Shown here: piece by piece, positions 50,771 to 59,274 of the stretch
How the letters are laid out: each line of letters opens with the position of its first letter
Position numbering within the stretch: the stretch's first letter is position 1
NCBI RefSeq assembly: GCF_000015665.1
Contig: NC_008817.1
Span: forward strand, 1,302,001 to 1,366,000
Direction: 5' to 3'
Length of the DNA stretch: 64,000 nucleotides
Origin: Prochlorococcus marinus str. MIT 9515
GTDB lineage: Bacteria; Cyanobacteriota; Cyanobacteriia; PCC-6307; Cyanobiaceae
Notes under the pieces: generated by a model
Seen by the model: only the letters and a program-made list of their open reading frames with translations
The model's database searches: none
What the model was told of the DNA's origin: nothing
Made by a program: the position numbers and the translations under genes

Positions 50771-50846
50771 AAATATTTCTAATTTGTTTACTTAGGTTGA
50801 AAAAGCTATATAGATCGGTCAGTTTGGTTAAAGAAACATTATCCTT

Positions 50847-51014
50847 ATGAATTTCTCAGAAATTCCAGAAAATTCCTTTATCTTGTTATCTTGGGTAACA
50901 GCCTTTGGATTGTTTTTAAGTTTAACTGAAGCAACTTTAAAAATAAGGTTTGAAAGGTTAAGTTCTATTAGAAGAAGACAAGAACTTGTTAGTAATCTCT
51001 ATCCTAAGGTTTAG
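50847..51014 (+). CDS. Small single-helix membrane protein (55 aa)
   Basis: ATG at 50847 opens a 55-residue frame: an acidic N-terminus, one membrane helix (about residues 12-28) and a basic Arg-rich tail (RFERLSSIRRRQEL). The amphipathic layout looks like a real protein, not a chance frame. Its stop overlaps the convergent DoxX gene by 4 bp. No family recognised. Confidence 0.6.
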   Translation: MNFSEIPENSFILLSWVTAFGLFLSLTEATLKIRFERLSSIRRRQELVSNLYPKV

Positions 51015-51577
51015 TTAGATGTATCTGAAAGTAAATTAGCTTGTAAGAATTGAAAAATACCACCTTTGTTGGGTTCCTCTTCATCTTTAACTGTAGATTT
51101 TCCAATTTTAGCTTTTGATTTTACAGACACCTGTTGAACTTCTTCGTCCTCAGATTCAGATCTCAATATTCTAATTATAACCTCATCAATCGAGAAATCC
51201 CCAGGACCGGTTAAAGCAATACAAGTTGAAGAGGCAAAATATAAAAGCAAAAGTTCTAATAAAAAAATATTAAAACCTGCTGTGACGAGCGCATGATAAA
51301 TGGCTACTGATATAGTGCCAACGATTGCGAGCGCACCAAATCTTGTGGCTAAACCAAGAATTAGTAGCCAGCTGCCTCCTATCTCTGAAAATGCGGCCAC
51401 GTATGACAAGAATATTGGGAAAGGTAGGTGTAAAGGTCTGACAAAGGCATCAGCAAAATTTTCAATATTTGCAAGCTTTTCAAAACCATGATGAATTAAA
51501 ACTGTACCAGTTATAACTCTTAAAATTAATAAAGCTGTATCTTTGCTGAATGATTTTGTAAGAATTGTTGAAAGCAC
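51011..51577 (-). CDS. DoxX-family membrane protein
   Basis: The 188-residue protein has four membrane helices in the first 135 residues with the DoxX signature (LRVITGTVLIHHGFEKL; AAFSEIGGSWLLILGLATRFGAL). A polar tail of about 55 residues follows. DoxX proteins are linked to redox and thiol-stress systems, but no function is firmly assigned in cyanobacteria. Confidence 0.85.
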   Translation of the reverse strand: MLSTILTKSFSKDTALLILRVITGTVLIHHGFEKLANIENFADAFVRPLHLPFPIFLSYVAAFSEIGGSWLLILGLATRFGALAIVGTISVAIYHALVTAGFNIFLLELLLLYFASSTCIALTGPGDFSIDEVIIRILRSESEDEEVQQVSVKSKAKIGKSTVKDEEEPNKGGIFQFLQANLLSDTSN

Positions 51578-51654
51578 TATAAAACGTATTTCTTAAGTAA
51601 AAATAACTAGCCACATTATCCATCGTGGATTAAACCACCAAACTGATCCTTAAT

Positions 51655-51670
51655 TAAGTATATATACTTA
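51655..51670. repeat. 16-bp perfect palindrome upstream of the DoxX gene
   Basis: TAAGTATATATACTTA reads the same on both strands. It lies 78 bp upstream of the DoxX start, between it and the end of the photolyase-like gene. A protein-binding site or promoter element is possible; AT richness lowers its weight. Confidence 0.4.
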
Positions 51671-51735
51671 GATGGCAATGAATATTAAATGTTCAAGTTT
51701 ATAAAAATATATTACCTTTCAAAAATCTTCAATTA

Positions 51736-52872
51736 TTAATTTTGAAAAATATATTTATTGATTTTTGGAATGTTTTCTTTAAATTTAAAAAATCCTTTTT
51801 TGGCAAACTTCCAAGCAAATAAGTCTTGATCTCTTACTAAGTTAAAGATAACTTTATTATTTGAAATTTTAAAATTTTTTATAAAATCGTTATTATCTCC
51901 TATGCCGGGATAAATCATATCTAACTGATTAATATCTTTAAAGTTTTCTTGAAGTCTTATAGTATTAAGTTGAGTAACATTATCAAATTGCGCTACAAAT
52001 TCGGAAACTATTTGTTGTTTGAAACTCATAACTGCTGAAGATAATTTTATCTTTCTTTGTTCGTTTCCTAGCAGGATAATGAATACTCGTTTGTAATTTT
52101 GAAAGATATTTTTAAGGGTTGGAGCATGTAAATCGTTTTCAAATAATATGAGTGATTCTGACTTTTGTTCCATATTGCTCTTATAAATCTCATCTGTTAA
52201 TGGAATTTGATTTAGTTCTTCTAGAAAGATTTGTTTATTATTAATTTTTTCAACATTAAACCTATTATTTGAAAATTTCCTAAGATTTGAGGGGGAAAAA
52301 AGATATTGCTTCCCTTTTGTTTGTAATCCAGCAACCCATCTCCAACTCAAAATATTGGAGGCAGAATCCCCATCATATAAATGTTTAAAGAAAAAATTCG
52401 CACCTAATTCCCAAGGCAGTCCAAAATTAAATATCCAAGTACTAGCAAACCACATCCGAGTATGGTTGTGTAAATAGTTATGAGTCTTTAACTCATTAAC
52501 CCATGAATTAAAAAAGCTTAAATCTGTATCTCCATTAATTGCTTTTTCATAGGCTTCAAAATCATATTTAAAATTTTTTTCTGAAATAAAATCAACCCAA
52601 ACATTCGGTCTATTCTCCATCCAACCTTTCCAATAAATTCTCCAATAAATTTCTTCTATAAATTTATTAATTTTTTGAGATTGATATTTCTTCTTAACTT
52701 CCTCAATTAATTCGTACTCTAATAAAATCCTATGCGAAACGTAAGGGGATAATTTCGAAACCGAGCTAACATTCTCTGGTCCATAATCAAAATTACGAAA
52801 TTTTTCATAGTTTTGAATTTTATTCTCTAAAAAATCGACCCACTTTTCTTGAGCATCCTGAAATTGTGTCAT
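51736..52872 (-). CDS. Photolyase/cryptochrome-like protein with FAD domain first
   Basis: The first 210 residues match the helical FAD-binding domain of photolyases: SKLSPYVSHRILLEYELIEEV (about 37-57), IEEIYWRIYWKGW (72-84), HNYLHNHTRMWFAS (131-144), and LYDGDSASNILSWRWVAGLQTKGK (165-188). The normal N-terminal alpha/beta domain is missing. Instead, residues about 239-378 begin with an alpha/beta pattern (LILFENDLH...KRVFIILLG) like that domain's start, suggesting a swapped order. The enzyme may repair DNA or sense light; this is an inference. Length 378 versus about 470 for usual photolyases. Confidence 0.78.
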   Translation of the reverse strand: MTQFQDAQEKWVDFLENKIQNYEKFRNFDYGPENVSSVSKLSPYVSHRILLEYELIEEVKKKYQSQKINKFIEEIYWRIYWKGWMENRPNVWVDFISEKNFKYDFEAYEKAINGDTDLSFFNSWVNELKTHNYLHNHTRMWFASTWIFNFGLPWELGANFFFKHLYDGDSASNILSWRWVAGLQTKGKQYLFSPSNLRKFSNNRFNVEKINNKQIFLEELNQIPLTDEIYKSNMEQKSESLILFENDLHAPTLKNIFQNYKRVFIILLGNEQRKIKLSSAVMSFKQQIVSEFVAQFDNVTQLNTIRLQENFKDINQLDMIYPGIGDNNDFIKNFKISNNKVIFNLVRDQDLFAWKFAKKGFFKFKENIPKINKYIFQN

Positions 52873-53170
52873 TTTTACATAAGCTAGAACATATTTTTCT
52901 TAATTGTAACTAGGTAAATACTAAATTTTTTTAGGGAATCACTTAACGAATAGAAGTTCATAAAATTTTTTTTGAAAAAATGTTTTATTGAAGTATTTAA
53001 TTTAAGCATTCAATAAGTACATTTTATACCTTTCGAATCAACTCCCCATAGGAAAATATTTATGGACAAATGAATTTTTACGGAATCATAAAGTTAAATT
53101 TTTATTTATGAAAACTTAACTTTAATAAAAATTCTCCTCAAAAATATTTATAAATTATTCAAGAAATATT
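52873..53170. other. 298-bp AT-rich gap
   Basis: This divergent gap contains promoters for both flanking genes but no ORF. AAAGTTAA (53090-53097) can pair with TTAACTTT (53116-53123) across an 18-base loop, about 50 bp upstream of the ligase-like gene. I see no terminator or clear -35/-10 pair. Confidence 0.3.
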
Positions 53171-53920
53171 ATGGGTTCGTTATTAGAAAAAAATGTTAAA
53201 CATCTTGATGAACAATATAGAATAGGCAACGCTCTAATATCAGATAAAGCTTTTGATCAACTTGAAAAAAACTTACTCCGAACAGATCCACAATGTGATT
53301 ACTTTAATCAAAAAAATAATTTATTACTTCCCTCATTGGCTAATGAAAACCATATAGAGTTTTTAGCGAGCTTGTTAAAAAACACAAGATTGAGCATTCA
53401 ACCAAAAATTGATGGATGTGCTATTGCAATTAATTATATAAATGGCAAGTTTAATAAAGCCATTACAAGAACAGGATTTGATGTCACAAGCAAAATTAAA
53501 AAGATTAAAGATGTCCCCAGTCGCCTTCCTATCCAACGAGATTTTCAAGTTAGAGGTGAGCTTTACTCCCCAAACCAAACTCCCTATTTTTCCCAAAAAA
53601 TTACAAGCGAATTCCTCAACAATAAAAAAAGGATTGCAAAAAGTTTCAGCTTTTGCTGTTTCCAAATACTTAATGGAAGACTTAACCAGTATGAAACCCT
53701 TAACTATCTTAAAAAATGTGGCTTTAACACCCCTCACAGTTACTTCACTAATTTTACAAGCCAAGTCGAGTTATTTAGAAAAAGATGGTTAGATGGAAAA
53801 ATTTTTTCAAAATACCCAACTGATGGAATTGTCATCAAAATAAATAGTAGAAAATTGCAGTTGCTTAGAGAAACAAATCTTTCAAAATATAATGAATGGC
53901 AATATGCAATTAAAAAATAA
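53171..53920 (+). CDS. LigA-like protein limited to the NAD-binding and adenylation domains
   Basis: The 249-residue protein resembles the first part of NAD-dependent DNA ligase (about 670 residues). A short Ia-like region (DEQYRIGNALISDKAFDQLE) is followed by the nucleotidyl motifs: KIDG at residues 79-82 with the lysine that takes AMP, RGE at 128-130, DGIVIK at 218-223, and a terminal EWQYAIKK like motif V. OB-fold, zinc finger, HhH and BRCT domains are all absent. It may still bind NAD and adenylate itself; whether it joins DNA is unknown. The gene reads intact to its own stop. Confidence 0.78.
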   Translation: MGSLLEKNVKHLDEQYRIGNALISDKAFDQLEKNLLRTDPQCDYFNQKNNLLLPSLANENHIEFLASLLKNTRLSIQPKIDGCAIAINYINGKFNKAITRTGFDVTSKIKKIKDVPSRLPIQRDFQVRGELYSPNQTPYFSQKITSEFLNNKKRIAKSFSFCCFQILNGRLNQYETLNYLKKCGFNTPHSYFTNFTSQVELFRKRWLDGKIFSKYPTDGIVIKINSRKLQLLRETNLSKYNEWQYAIKK

Positions 53921-54091
53921 TTTAATTTCGAAAATAATTAATAAATTAATTAAATCCTAAAAAAATTTTCAAATTAGAAAAAGGAGTAACTTTTTAAGTG
54001 GTCACGATCCTTCTGATTAGTATTTACGATAAAAATAATAAATAAGATTAATTCTTAATTAAGTTTCAACAATCTAGATAAGTTTTCAAAA

Positions 54092-55021
54092 ATGACTGCA
54101 ACTAATCTTAAGAATAGAAATTCCAATTGGACCATATCAGATATTCCCAATCTAGATGGCAAAACAGTTTTCATCACAGGAGCGAATAGTGGTCTTGGCT
54201 ATTACACAGCTAAAGCTTTAGCAGAAAAAAATGCCCATGTTGTACTTGCTTGCAGAACTTTAGAAAAGGCTAATTCAGCCTTACACAAATTGAAGTCACT
54301 TAATCCTGAAGGAAAATTCACCCCCATTGAATTAGACTTGGCAGATTTAAATAAAGTGAGTGAAATTGGATCAAAAATTTCAACTGAGTTTGAGAAGTTA
54401 GACTTGCTAATTAACAATGCAGGAATAATGCATCCACCGAAAACATTAAGTCCACAAGGTTTTGAAATACAATTTGCGGTGAATCATTTAGCTCATATGC
54501 TTTTAACATTAAAATTTCTTCCTTTAATTGAAAAGCAAAAAGGATCTAGAATAGTAACAGTAACTTCTGGCGCCCAGTTTTTTGGAAAAGTTGGATGGAA
54601 TAATCTAAAAGCAGAAAATTACTACAACAAATGGGAATCATACGCTAACAGTAAATTAGCTAATGTAATGTTTGCTTTAGAATTAAACGAAAAACTTGAG
54701 CAAAAACATATTCTATCTTTAGCAGCTCATCCAGGTATTGCAAAAACAAATCTTTTTTCTGCCCAGAAACCAAAGCCTAATCCAATTGAAATTTTCTCTT
54801 TAGAATTATTTAGCCCAATTTTTCAATCTGCCGAAATGGGTGCTTTACCACAATTATTTGCTGCTACTTCGCCTCAGGCAAAAGGGGGTGAACATTACGG
54901 GCCTAAATTTAATTTTAGAGGTCACCCAAAATTATCTCCAGCTTCACCATTTGCTACAAATAAGAAAGAAAGAAAAAGTCTTTGGGAAAAGAGTATGGAA
55001 ATACTTAGTAATTTTTTATGA
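54092..55021 (+). CDS. Short-chain dehydrogenase/reductase (retinol dehydrogenase/POR-like)
   Basis: The 309-residue SDR has TGANSGLGYYTAKALAEKNAHVVLACR for NADP binding, NNAG, and a YANSKLAN (YxxxK) catalytic segment. It resembles the WW-domain oxidoreductase/retinol dehydrogenase group and the protochlorophyllide reductase fold, but lacks POR-specific cysteines, so POR is unlikely. The substrate is unknown. Its 3' end overlaps the convergent small gene by 6 bp. Confidence 0.83.
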   Translation: MTATNLKNRNSNWTISDIPNLDGKTVFITGANSGLGYYTAKALAEKNAHVVLACRTLEKANSALHKLKSLNPEGKFTPIELDLADLNKVSEIGSKISTEFEKLDLLINNAGIMHPPKTLSPQGFEIQFAVNHLAHMLLTLKFLPLIEKQKGSRIVTVTSGAQFFGKVGWNNLKAENYYNKWESYANSKLANVMFALELNEKLEQKHILSLAAHPGIAKTNLFSAQKPKPNPIEIFSLELFSPIFQSAEMGALPQLFAATSPQAKGGEHYGPKFNFRGHPKLSPASPFATNKKERKSLWEKSMEILSNFL

Positions 55022-55282
55022 GTTTTTTAGTTTTATTAACTTCAAAAAATATTTCAAGATATGCAATTCACTTTCTGAAAGTTTCATAAATTCAATTAAT
55101 GCCTGATAATTTTCTTCATCAAATTCTTTGGCCAATTCAAACAAATTATTATGATTTTCATTCACAAATCTCTCCGCTATTTGCGATGGAGATAAGCCCT
55201 TCTCAATTAAATCACCAGGAGCATTTTTCTCCCAATTCTTATAAAACCAAGAAAACCATAGTTCAGAAATATTTTCTCTCAT
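55016..55282 (-). CDS. Small helical protein, unknown
   Basis: An 88-residue acidic protein, probably all-alpha, with a Trp/Phe-rich start (SELWFSWFYKNWEK) and a region LSPSQIAERFVNENHNN. No family recognised. It precedes the decayed pair at 55.3-55.8 kb on the same strand and may have been part of the same group. Confidence 0.6.
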   Translation of the reverse strand: MRENISELWFSWFYKNWEKNAPGDLIEKGLSPSQIAERFVNENHNNLFELAKEFDEENYQALIEFMKLSESELHILKYFLKLIKLKNS

Positions 55283-55294
55283 AAATTTAATTAA

Positions 55295-55553
55295 CTAATC
55301 TGGATATTTAAGTTTAGATCTAGGAAATCAAAATAAACCAGAAATTATTGCAAATATTGTTAGAAAACCTAAAACTGGCGAATAAAGATGTTGCAAATTT
55401 ATAAAGAAAAAATCTCCTTTATGAATTTTAATGAGCAAAAAAATCCAATCTAAAATAATAAAATATTGAATATAAGTTTCCACTAACAACTGTTAAAAAT
55501 AATGGTATTAAGGCTAATAGAGTAGTAAATCTATGAAGTTTTCTTATTTTAAT
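55295..55553 (-). pseudogene. Decayed small PepSY-TM-like membrane protein
   Basis: Reading from 55553, a frame without ATG (ATT where a start would be) gives IKIRKLHRFTTLLALIPLFL and continues to a stop at TTTTGCTCATTAA. Removing one T from the seven-T run at 55437-55443 restores the frame: LLIKIHKGDFFFINLQ, then VLGFLTIFAIISGLF. An in-frame TGA (55328-55330) interrupts it before FPRSKLKYPD and a final TAG. The two-helix layout with RKLHR and IHKGDF resembles PepSY-associated membrane proteins. Lost start, frameshift and stop argue for true decay. The annotation is from pattern only. Confidence 0.68.
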
Positions 55554-55561
55554 TTTTAATA

Positions 55562-55812
55562 TTATTTATTTTTCCTTAGATATTTATGAAGTTCTTTTTC
55601 ACTTTCACAAGGCATCCAAGTTTCCTTTAATTTATGTGTTCCAATGCAACCCACATCTTTAGCTTTTTTTCTTTGGCTTCACCTTCAGTAGAATAACAAC
55701 CTCTAAAATGAGCTTTTGATTCCATATAAGTAGAATTAAATCCAAAACTGATTAAAAAGACATTTATTAATTTTAATTTAGAAATGATATTAGTTTTTAA
55801 AGAATTTTTCAT
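55562..55812 (-). pseudogene. Frameshifted DUF3721-like secreted protein
   Basis: From ATG 55812 (an upstream start adds five residues) the frame gives a signal-like N-terminus and HFRGCYSTEGEAKEKK, then drifts and stops at 55627. Adding one base in the seven-A run (minus strand of 55664-55670) restores KAKDVGCIGTHKLKETWMPC and then ESEKELHKYLRKNK to a stop at 55562-55564. The restored 83-residue protein has the C-G-H/W-M-P-C pattern of the small DUF3721 family common in marine cyanobacteria. The lesion may be a real mutation, a slippage site, or a sequencing error. Confidence 0.72.
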
Positions 55813-55861
55813 AATTAAATAGAACAATTACTTTAGAAACCTCAATTTAATTATAAATTTA

Positions 55862-57295
55862 ATGCCTATTAAAAATAATTCAAAAAACGAAAAAAAAATT
55901 TATTTTGTAATTGGGTTAGGTAGATCTGGCTTTTGGGCAGCAAAGTATTTAAGAAGTCTGGGAAAGAAAGTTATAGTTTGGGAAAGTAATGAAAACGAAG
56001 AACTCTCAGAAACAAAAGAGATACTAGAGAAACTCGACATATCGGTTTGTCTAAATAAACAATTTTTATTTGAAGAGTTTTCTGAGTGTCTTAATCAGAT
56101 TGAAGCTGTTGTTATAAGTCCAGCTATACCCATCGACCATAAAACAATAATCAAACTTAAAGAAAAAGGAATCGAGGTATTAGGAGAAGTCAATATCGCA
56201 TGGGAAAGTTTAAAGAATATAAATTGGATTGGAATTACAGGTACCAATGGAAAAACCACAGTCACACACTTATTAAGTCATATACTTAGAACGAATAATT
56301 TATTAGCTCCATTTGCTGGCAATATTGGGACCCCATTATGCAAAATTGCGTACTCAATTAAAAGCAAAAATATTGATTGGTTAGTAGCTGAATTAAGCAG
56401 TTATCAAATAGAAATAGCGACACTTTGCATAAAACCAAAAATTGGAATTTGGACAACATTTACTGCCGACCATCTGGACCGTCACAAAACCCTTGATAAT
56501 TATTTCAAGATAAAAAATAGCTTACTAAAACAATCCGAATTTAGAATTTATAATTATGACGATATACATTTAAGAGAAAATTTCAAATCTCTTTCAAAGG
56601 GGATTTGGATCACCACCAGTTCTAAACAATCAGATTTAGATCATTGTGATTACTGGATAAATAATGAAGACTTTATAGTAGAAAGACAGGAAAATTTATT
56701 GAGTTTAAAAAACTTTAAATTAAAAGGTAATCATAATACTCAAAATCTATTACTAGCCATAGCAGCAGCAAGAAAAATTGGATTATCACCTGAAAAAATA
56801 AAGAATGCTTTACTTAGTTATGAACAACTTCCTCATAGAATGGAGACGATCTATCAAAGCAATAAGCTTGAAATAATCAATGATAGCAAGGCTACCAATT
56901 TTGACTCTTCTACAGCAGGGATAAAGGCAATTAAAGGTGCTCCCATAATAATTTCCGGGGGAAAGTTAAAAAGTGGCAGTTATATTGAGTGGGTAAATAT
57001 TATTAATAAAAAAGCAAAAGCCGTATTTCTTTTTGGCGAAAGCTCCCAAACTTTAAAAAAATTAATCCTTGAGGGAGGATTTAAGAAAGATATTTTCATT
57101 TTTAATGATCTTTCAGAGGTAATCAACTATGTCTACTCTTATATAGAAAATAATCAAATAGAAACTTTATTGTTTTCTCCGTCATGTTCAAGTTTTGATC
57201 AATTTAGAAACTATGAAGAAAGAGGAGATATTTTTAAAAAATTAATCCATGAAAAATTCAATCTCAAACTTTTCGCGCACAAAGAATTTAGTTAA
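55862..57295 (+). CDS. murD: UDP-N-acetylmuramoyl-L-alanine--D-glutamate ligase
   Basis: MurD adds D-glutamate to UDP-MurNAc-L-Ala in peptidoglycan synthesis. The 477-residue protein has [13 protein letters not shown] at the N-terminus, the ATP loop [35 protein letters not shown] (about residues 323-346) and the C-terminal domain. Length is normal. Confidence 0.95.
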   Translation: MPIKNNSKNEKKIYFVIGLGRSGFWAAKYLRSLGKKVIVWESNENEELSETKEILEKLDISVCLNKQFLFEEFSECLNQIEAVVISPAIPIDHKTIIKLKEKGIEVLGEVNIAWESLKNINWIGITGTNGKTTVTHLLSHILRTNNLLAPFAGNIGTPLCKIAYSIKSKNIDWLVAELSSYQIEIATLCIKPKIGIWTTFTADHLDRHKTLDNYFKIKNSLLKQSEFRIYNYDDIHLRENFKSLSKGIWITTSSKQSDLDHCDYWINNEDFIVERQENLLSLKNFKLKGNHNTQNLLLAIAAARKIGLSPEKIKNALLSYEQLPHRMETIYQSNKLEIINDSKATNFDSSTAGIKAIKGAPIIISGGKLKSGSYIEWVNIINKKAKAVFLFGESSQTLKKLILEGGFKKDIFIFNDLSEVINYVYSYIENNQIETLLFSPSCSSFDQFRNYEERGDIFKKLIHEKFNLKLFAHKEFS

Positions 57296-57384
57296 AAGAA
57301 TTGCTAGGTCGGTCATTACAACCAATTCACCACTAGCAAATATTGTCTTATTTAGTTAGTTTTAAACAAGAAATAGTAAGAAAC

Positions 57385-57693
57385 ATGAGTGAATCTAACA
57401 ATTTACCTCAAGCTATAAGTCATAAAAAATTAACTTATTTGATGCTAAATGCTCAAAAAGATATTAATTCAATTAATGAGGAAAAAGACTTTATTAGCCA
57501 AGAAAAACAAGAATTTGATGAATTAATTAATAAATGGGAGATAATTTCCAAAGACGTCATTAAGACAATTTCTAAGAGAAATAAAGATTTATTAAAAGAT
57601 AAATCTTCTAATTCCTTAATTGCGTTAGGTGCTATGGAAGTTCACGTAAATATGGCATTACAAGCTCTAAACGCATTTAAAAAAGATTCTTAA
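57385..57693 (+). CDS. Coiled-coil protein, unknown
   Basis: ATG at 57385 gives 102 residues of mostly helical, Lys/Glu/Asn-rich sequence (QKDINSINEEKDFISQEKQ; SKRNKDLLKDKSS). A TTG at 57343 would add 14 residues and is less likely. No family recognised. It ends 8 bp before the convergent pirin gene. Confidence 0.62.
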   Translation: MSESNNLPQAISHKKLTYLMLNAQKDINSINEEKDFISQEKQEFDELINKWEIISKDVIKTISKRNKDLLKDKSSNSLIALGAMEVHVNMALQALNAFKKDS

Positions 57694-57701
57694 GACAATT
57701 T

Positions 57702-58433
57702 CTATATACTTTTCATAGAAAATAAAAGCATATCCACCTTCTTATCCGACTGAATATTTATATCGCAAAAATCAGATATCTCAAATCCCAAACCGTCACC
57801 AGAGAAAAGAGTTTTAATTAAATTATTATTTTTATCTCTTACTAACAAATTACCCTCTATTATTTGAATCCAATTAAATCTTTCTAGTTCTGAAGGCAAA
57901 TATTTTTTGTCGCAAGTATTATATTTACATCGCCATATAGATATATCTTGATTAATAAGGAGTTGAGAGTTATTTTTTTTTGAAGAATTAATAATTAAAT
58001 TATTTCCGGACAAACTTTTAATCGAAATTTGTCTATATGAAGGTTTCAGATCTTGAATATCCGGATATATCCATATCTGAAACAACTTGCAGTCTGAATT
58101 TTTTTCATTTTTCTCACTATGAGAAATTCCTGTTCCTGCTGACATGATCTGAACCTCATCCTCATGTATTATCCCCACATTATTTAGTGAATCTCTATGT
58201 GAAATCTCACCTTTTGTGACTATTGTCACTATCTCCATATTTGAATGGGAGTGAGTTCCAAAGCCGGAATTAGGAGAAATTATATCTTCATTAATTACTC
58301 TAATTTTTCCAAAGTTATCCCAAGATGGATCCCTATGTTCTGCGAAAGAAAAAGAATGTTTAGAATCTAGCCATTCTCTTTTTGATTTAAATCTTTCATT
58401 AGATTTTCTAAATTTAAGAATATTTAAAGCCAT
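57702..58433 (-). CDS. Pirin-family protein
   Basis: The 243-residue cupin protein has the pirin metal-site segments GFGTHSHSNMEIVTIVTKGEISHRDSL and MSAGTGISHSEKN with the His and Glu ligands. Related proteins include YhhW, a quercetin dioxygenase. The physiological role is unknown. It lies alone on the minus strand. Confidence 0.9.
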   Translation of the reverse strand: MALNILKFRKSNERFKSKREWLDSKHSFSFAEHRDPSWDNFGKIRVINEDIISPNSGFGTHSHSNMEIVTIVTKGEISHRDSLNNVGIIHEDEVQIMSAGTGISHSEKNEKNSDCKLFQIWIYPDIQDLKPSYRQISIKSLSGNNLIINSSKKNNSQLLINQDISIWRCKYNTCDKKYLPSELERFNWIQIIEGNLLVRDKNNNLIKTLFSGDGLGFEISDFCDINIQSDKKVDMLLFSMKSI

Positions 58434-58529
58434 GCAATAAGTTTTAATGTCTTAGACACTTTTTATTTATCTTTAAGTAGAAGTGCAATTGATCAGAGAG
58501 ATAGAAATTAAAACCAAATAAAAATTATT

Positions 58530-58691
58530 TTAAAAAGTTATTTTACTTTGAGCCTTAATTGCTTTATTAATAATTTTTTTTGCCTCATCTCTCGTTAAAC
58601 AGTTTTCTGCTTCAACGTTTAAATTCTTTAATTTTTTTAATTGTTTAGAGATTTTCATCTCAGATTTAAGTATATTTTTAAAAATTAACAT
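58530..58691 (-). CDS. Small basic ORF (53 aa), unknown
   Basis: ATG at 58691 opens a 53-residue frame, with an internal ATG giving 42 residues (MKISKQLKKLKNLNVEAENC). It is Lys-rich and helix-forming with one Cys (NCLTRDEAKKIINKAIKAQ). It has plausible coding composition and a clean stop. No family recognised. Confidence 0.5.
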   Translation of the reverse strand: MLIFKNILKSEMKISKQLKKLKNLNVEAENCLTRDEAKKIINKAIKAQSKITF

Positions 58692-58740
58692 ACTTTTTAA
58701 ACAAAAGCATTAGTTTTTTACCTTACGAGAAATTAAATGA

Positions 58741-59274
58741 CTATTTTGCTTTTAGAACAGAATTATCAGAACAATATAAAGGGTGTATGGGATTTTGCTT
58801 TTTTGTTTTTTTTATAAAAAGGGGGCCTAAAGGATTATTAAATTTATCTTTTTTAATTGAATAAGAATTTGATATTTTTTTAGAAATTTTGTTATTCCTA
58901 TTAAAGTAGATCCCGTTGTTACCCCAGCCCAACCACAAATGACAATTTTTATTTTCAGACCAATATTTTAAATTTTTATTTATGAACTTATTATTTAAAT
59001 ATCCAATGGGTTTTTGATGGATTAATAATTCATGAGGATTTTTGGCAATCAAGGCAAATAAATTTATTATTTTAAGATTGCCATAATTATTGTTTTTGCA
59101 AATTTTGATTATTTTTCTTGTTGTATTATCAATGTAATTCGTATCTGAAAGAGATGGATTTAGACCTATGAAAATTATCTCTTTTATGGATTTAGTTAAT
59201 TTGAAACTTAAACTCCATCTATATTCTCTATTTGTGCTTATTAGGCAACTTCTTTCAATGAAAAGATTTTTCAA
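58741..59274 (-). CDS. DUF1643-family protein
   Basis: The 177-residue protein has FIGLNPSLSDTNYIDNTTRKI and LKIINLFALIAKNP, with LWLGWGNNG later, which I recognise as DUF1643, a family of unknown function found in bacteria and phages. It overlaps the DUF2214 gene by 4 bp, so translation is probably coupled. Confidence 0.82.
   Translation of the reverse strand: MKNLFIERSCLISTNREYRWSLSFKLTKSIKEIIFIGLNPSLSDTNYIDNTTRKIIKICKNNNYGNLKIINLFALIAKNPHELLIHQKPIGYLNNKFINKNLKYWSENKNCHLWLGWGNNGIYFNRNNKISKKISNSYSIKKDKFNNPLGPLFIKKTKKQNPIHPLYCSDNSVLKAK

Noticed and set aside
52934-53000. Runs of T at 52.93-52.98 kb as terminators
   Set aside because: They lack a preceding stable stem and lie in a divergent gap where no transcript should end.
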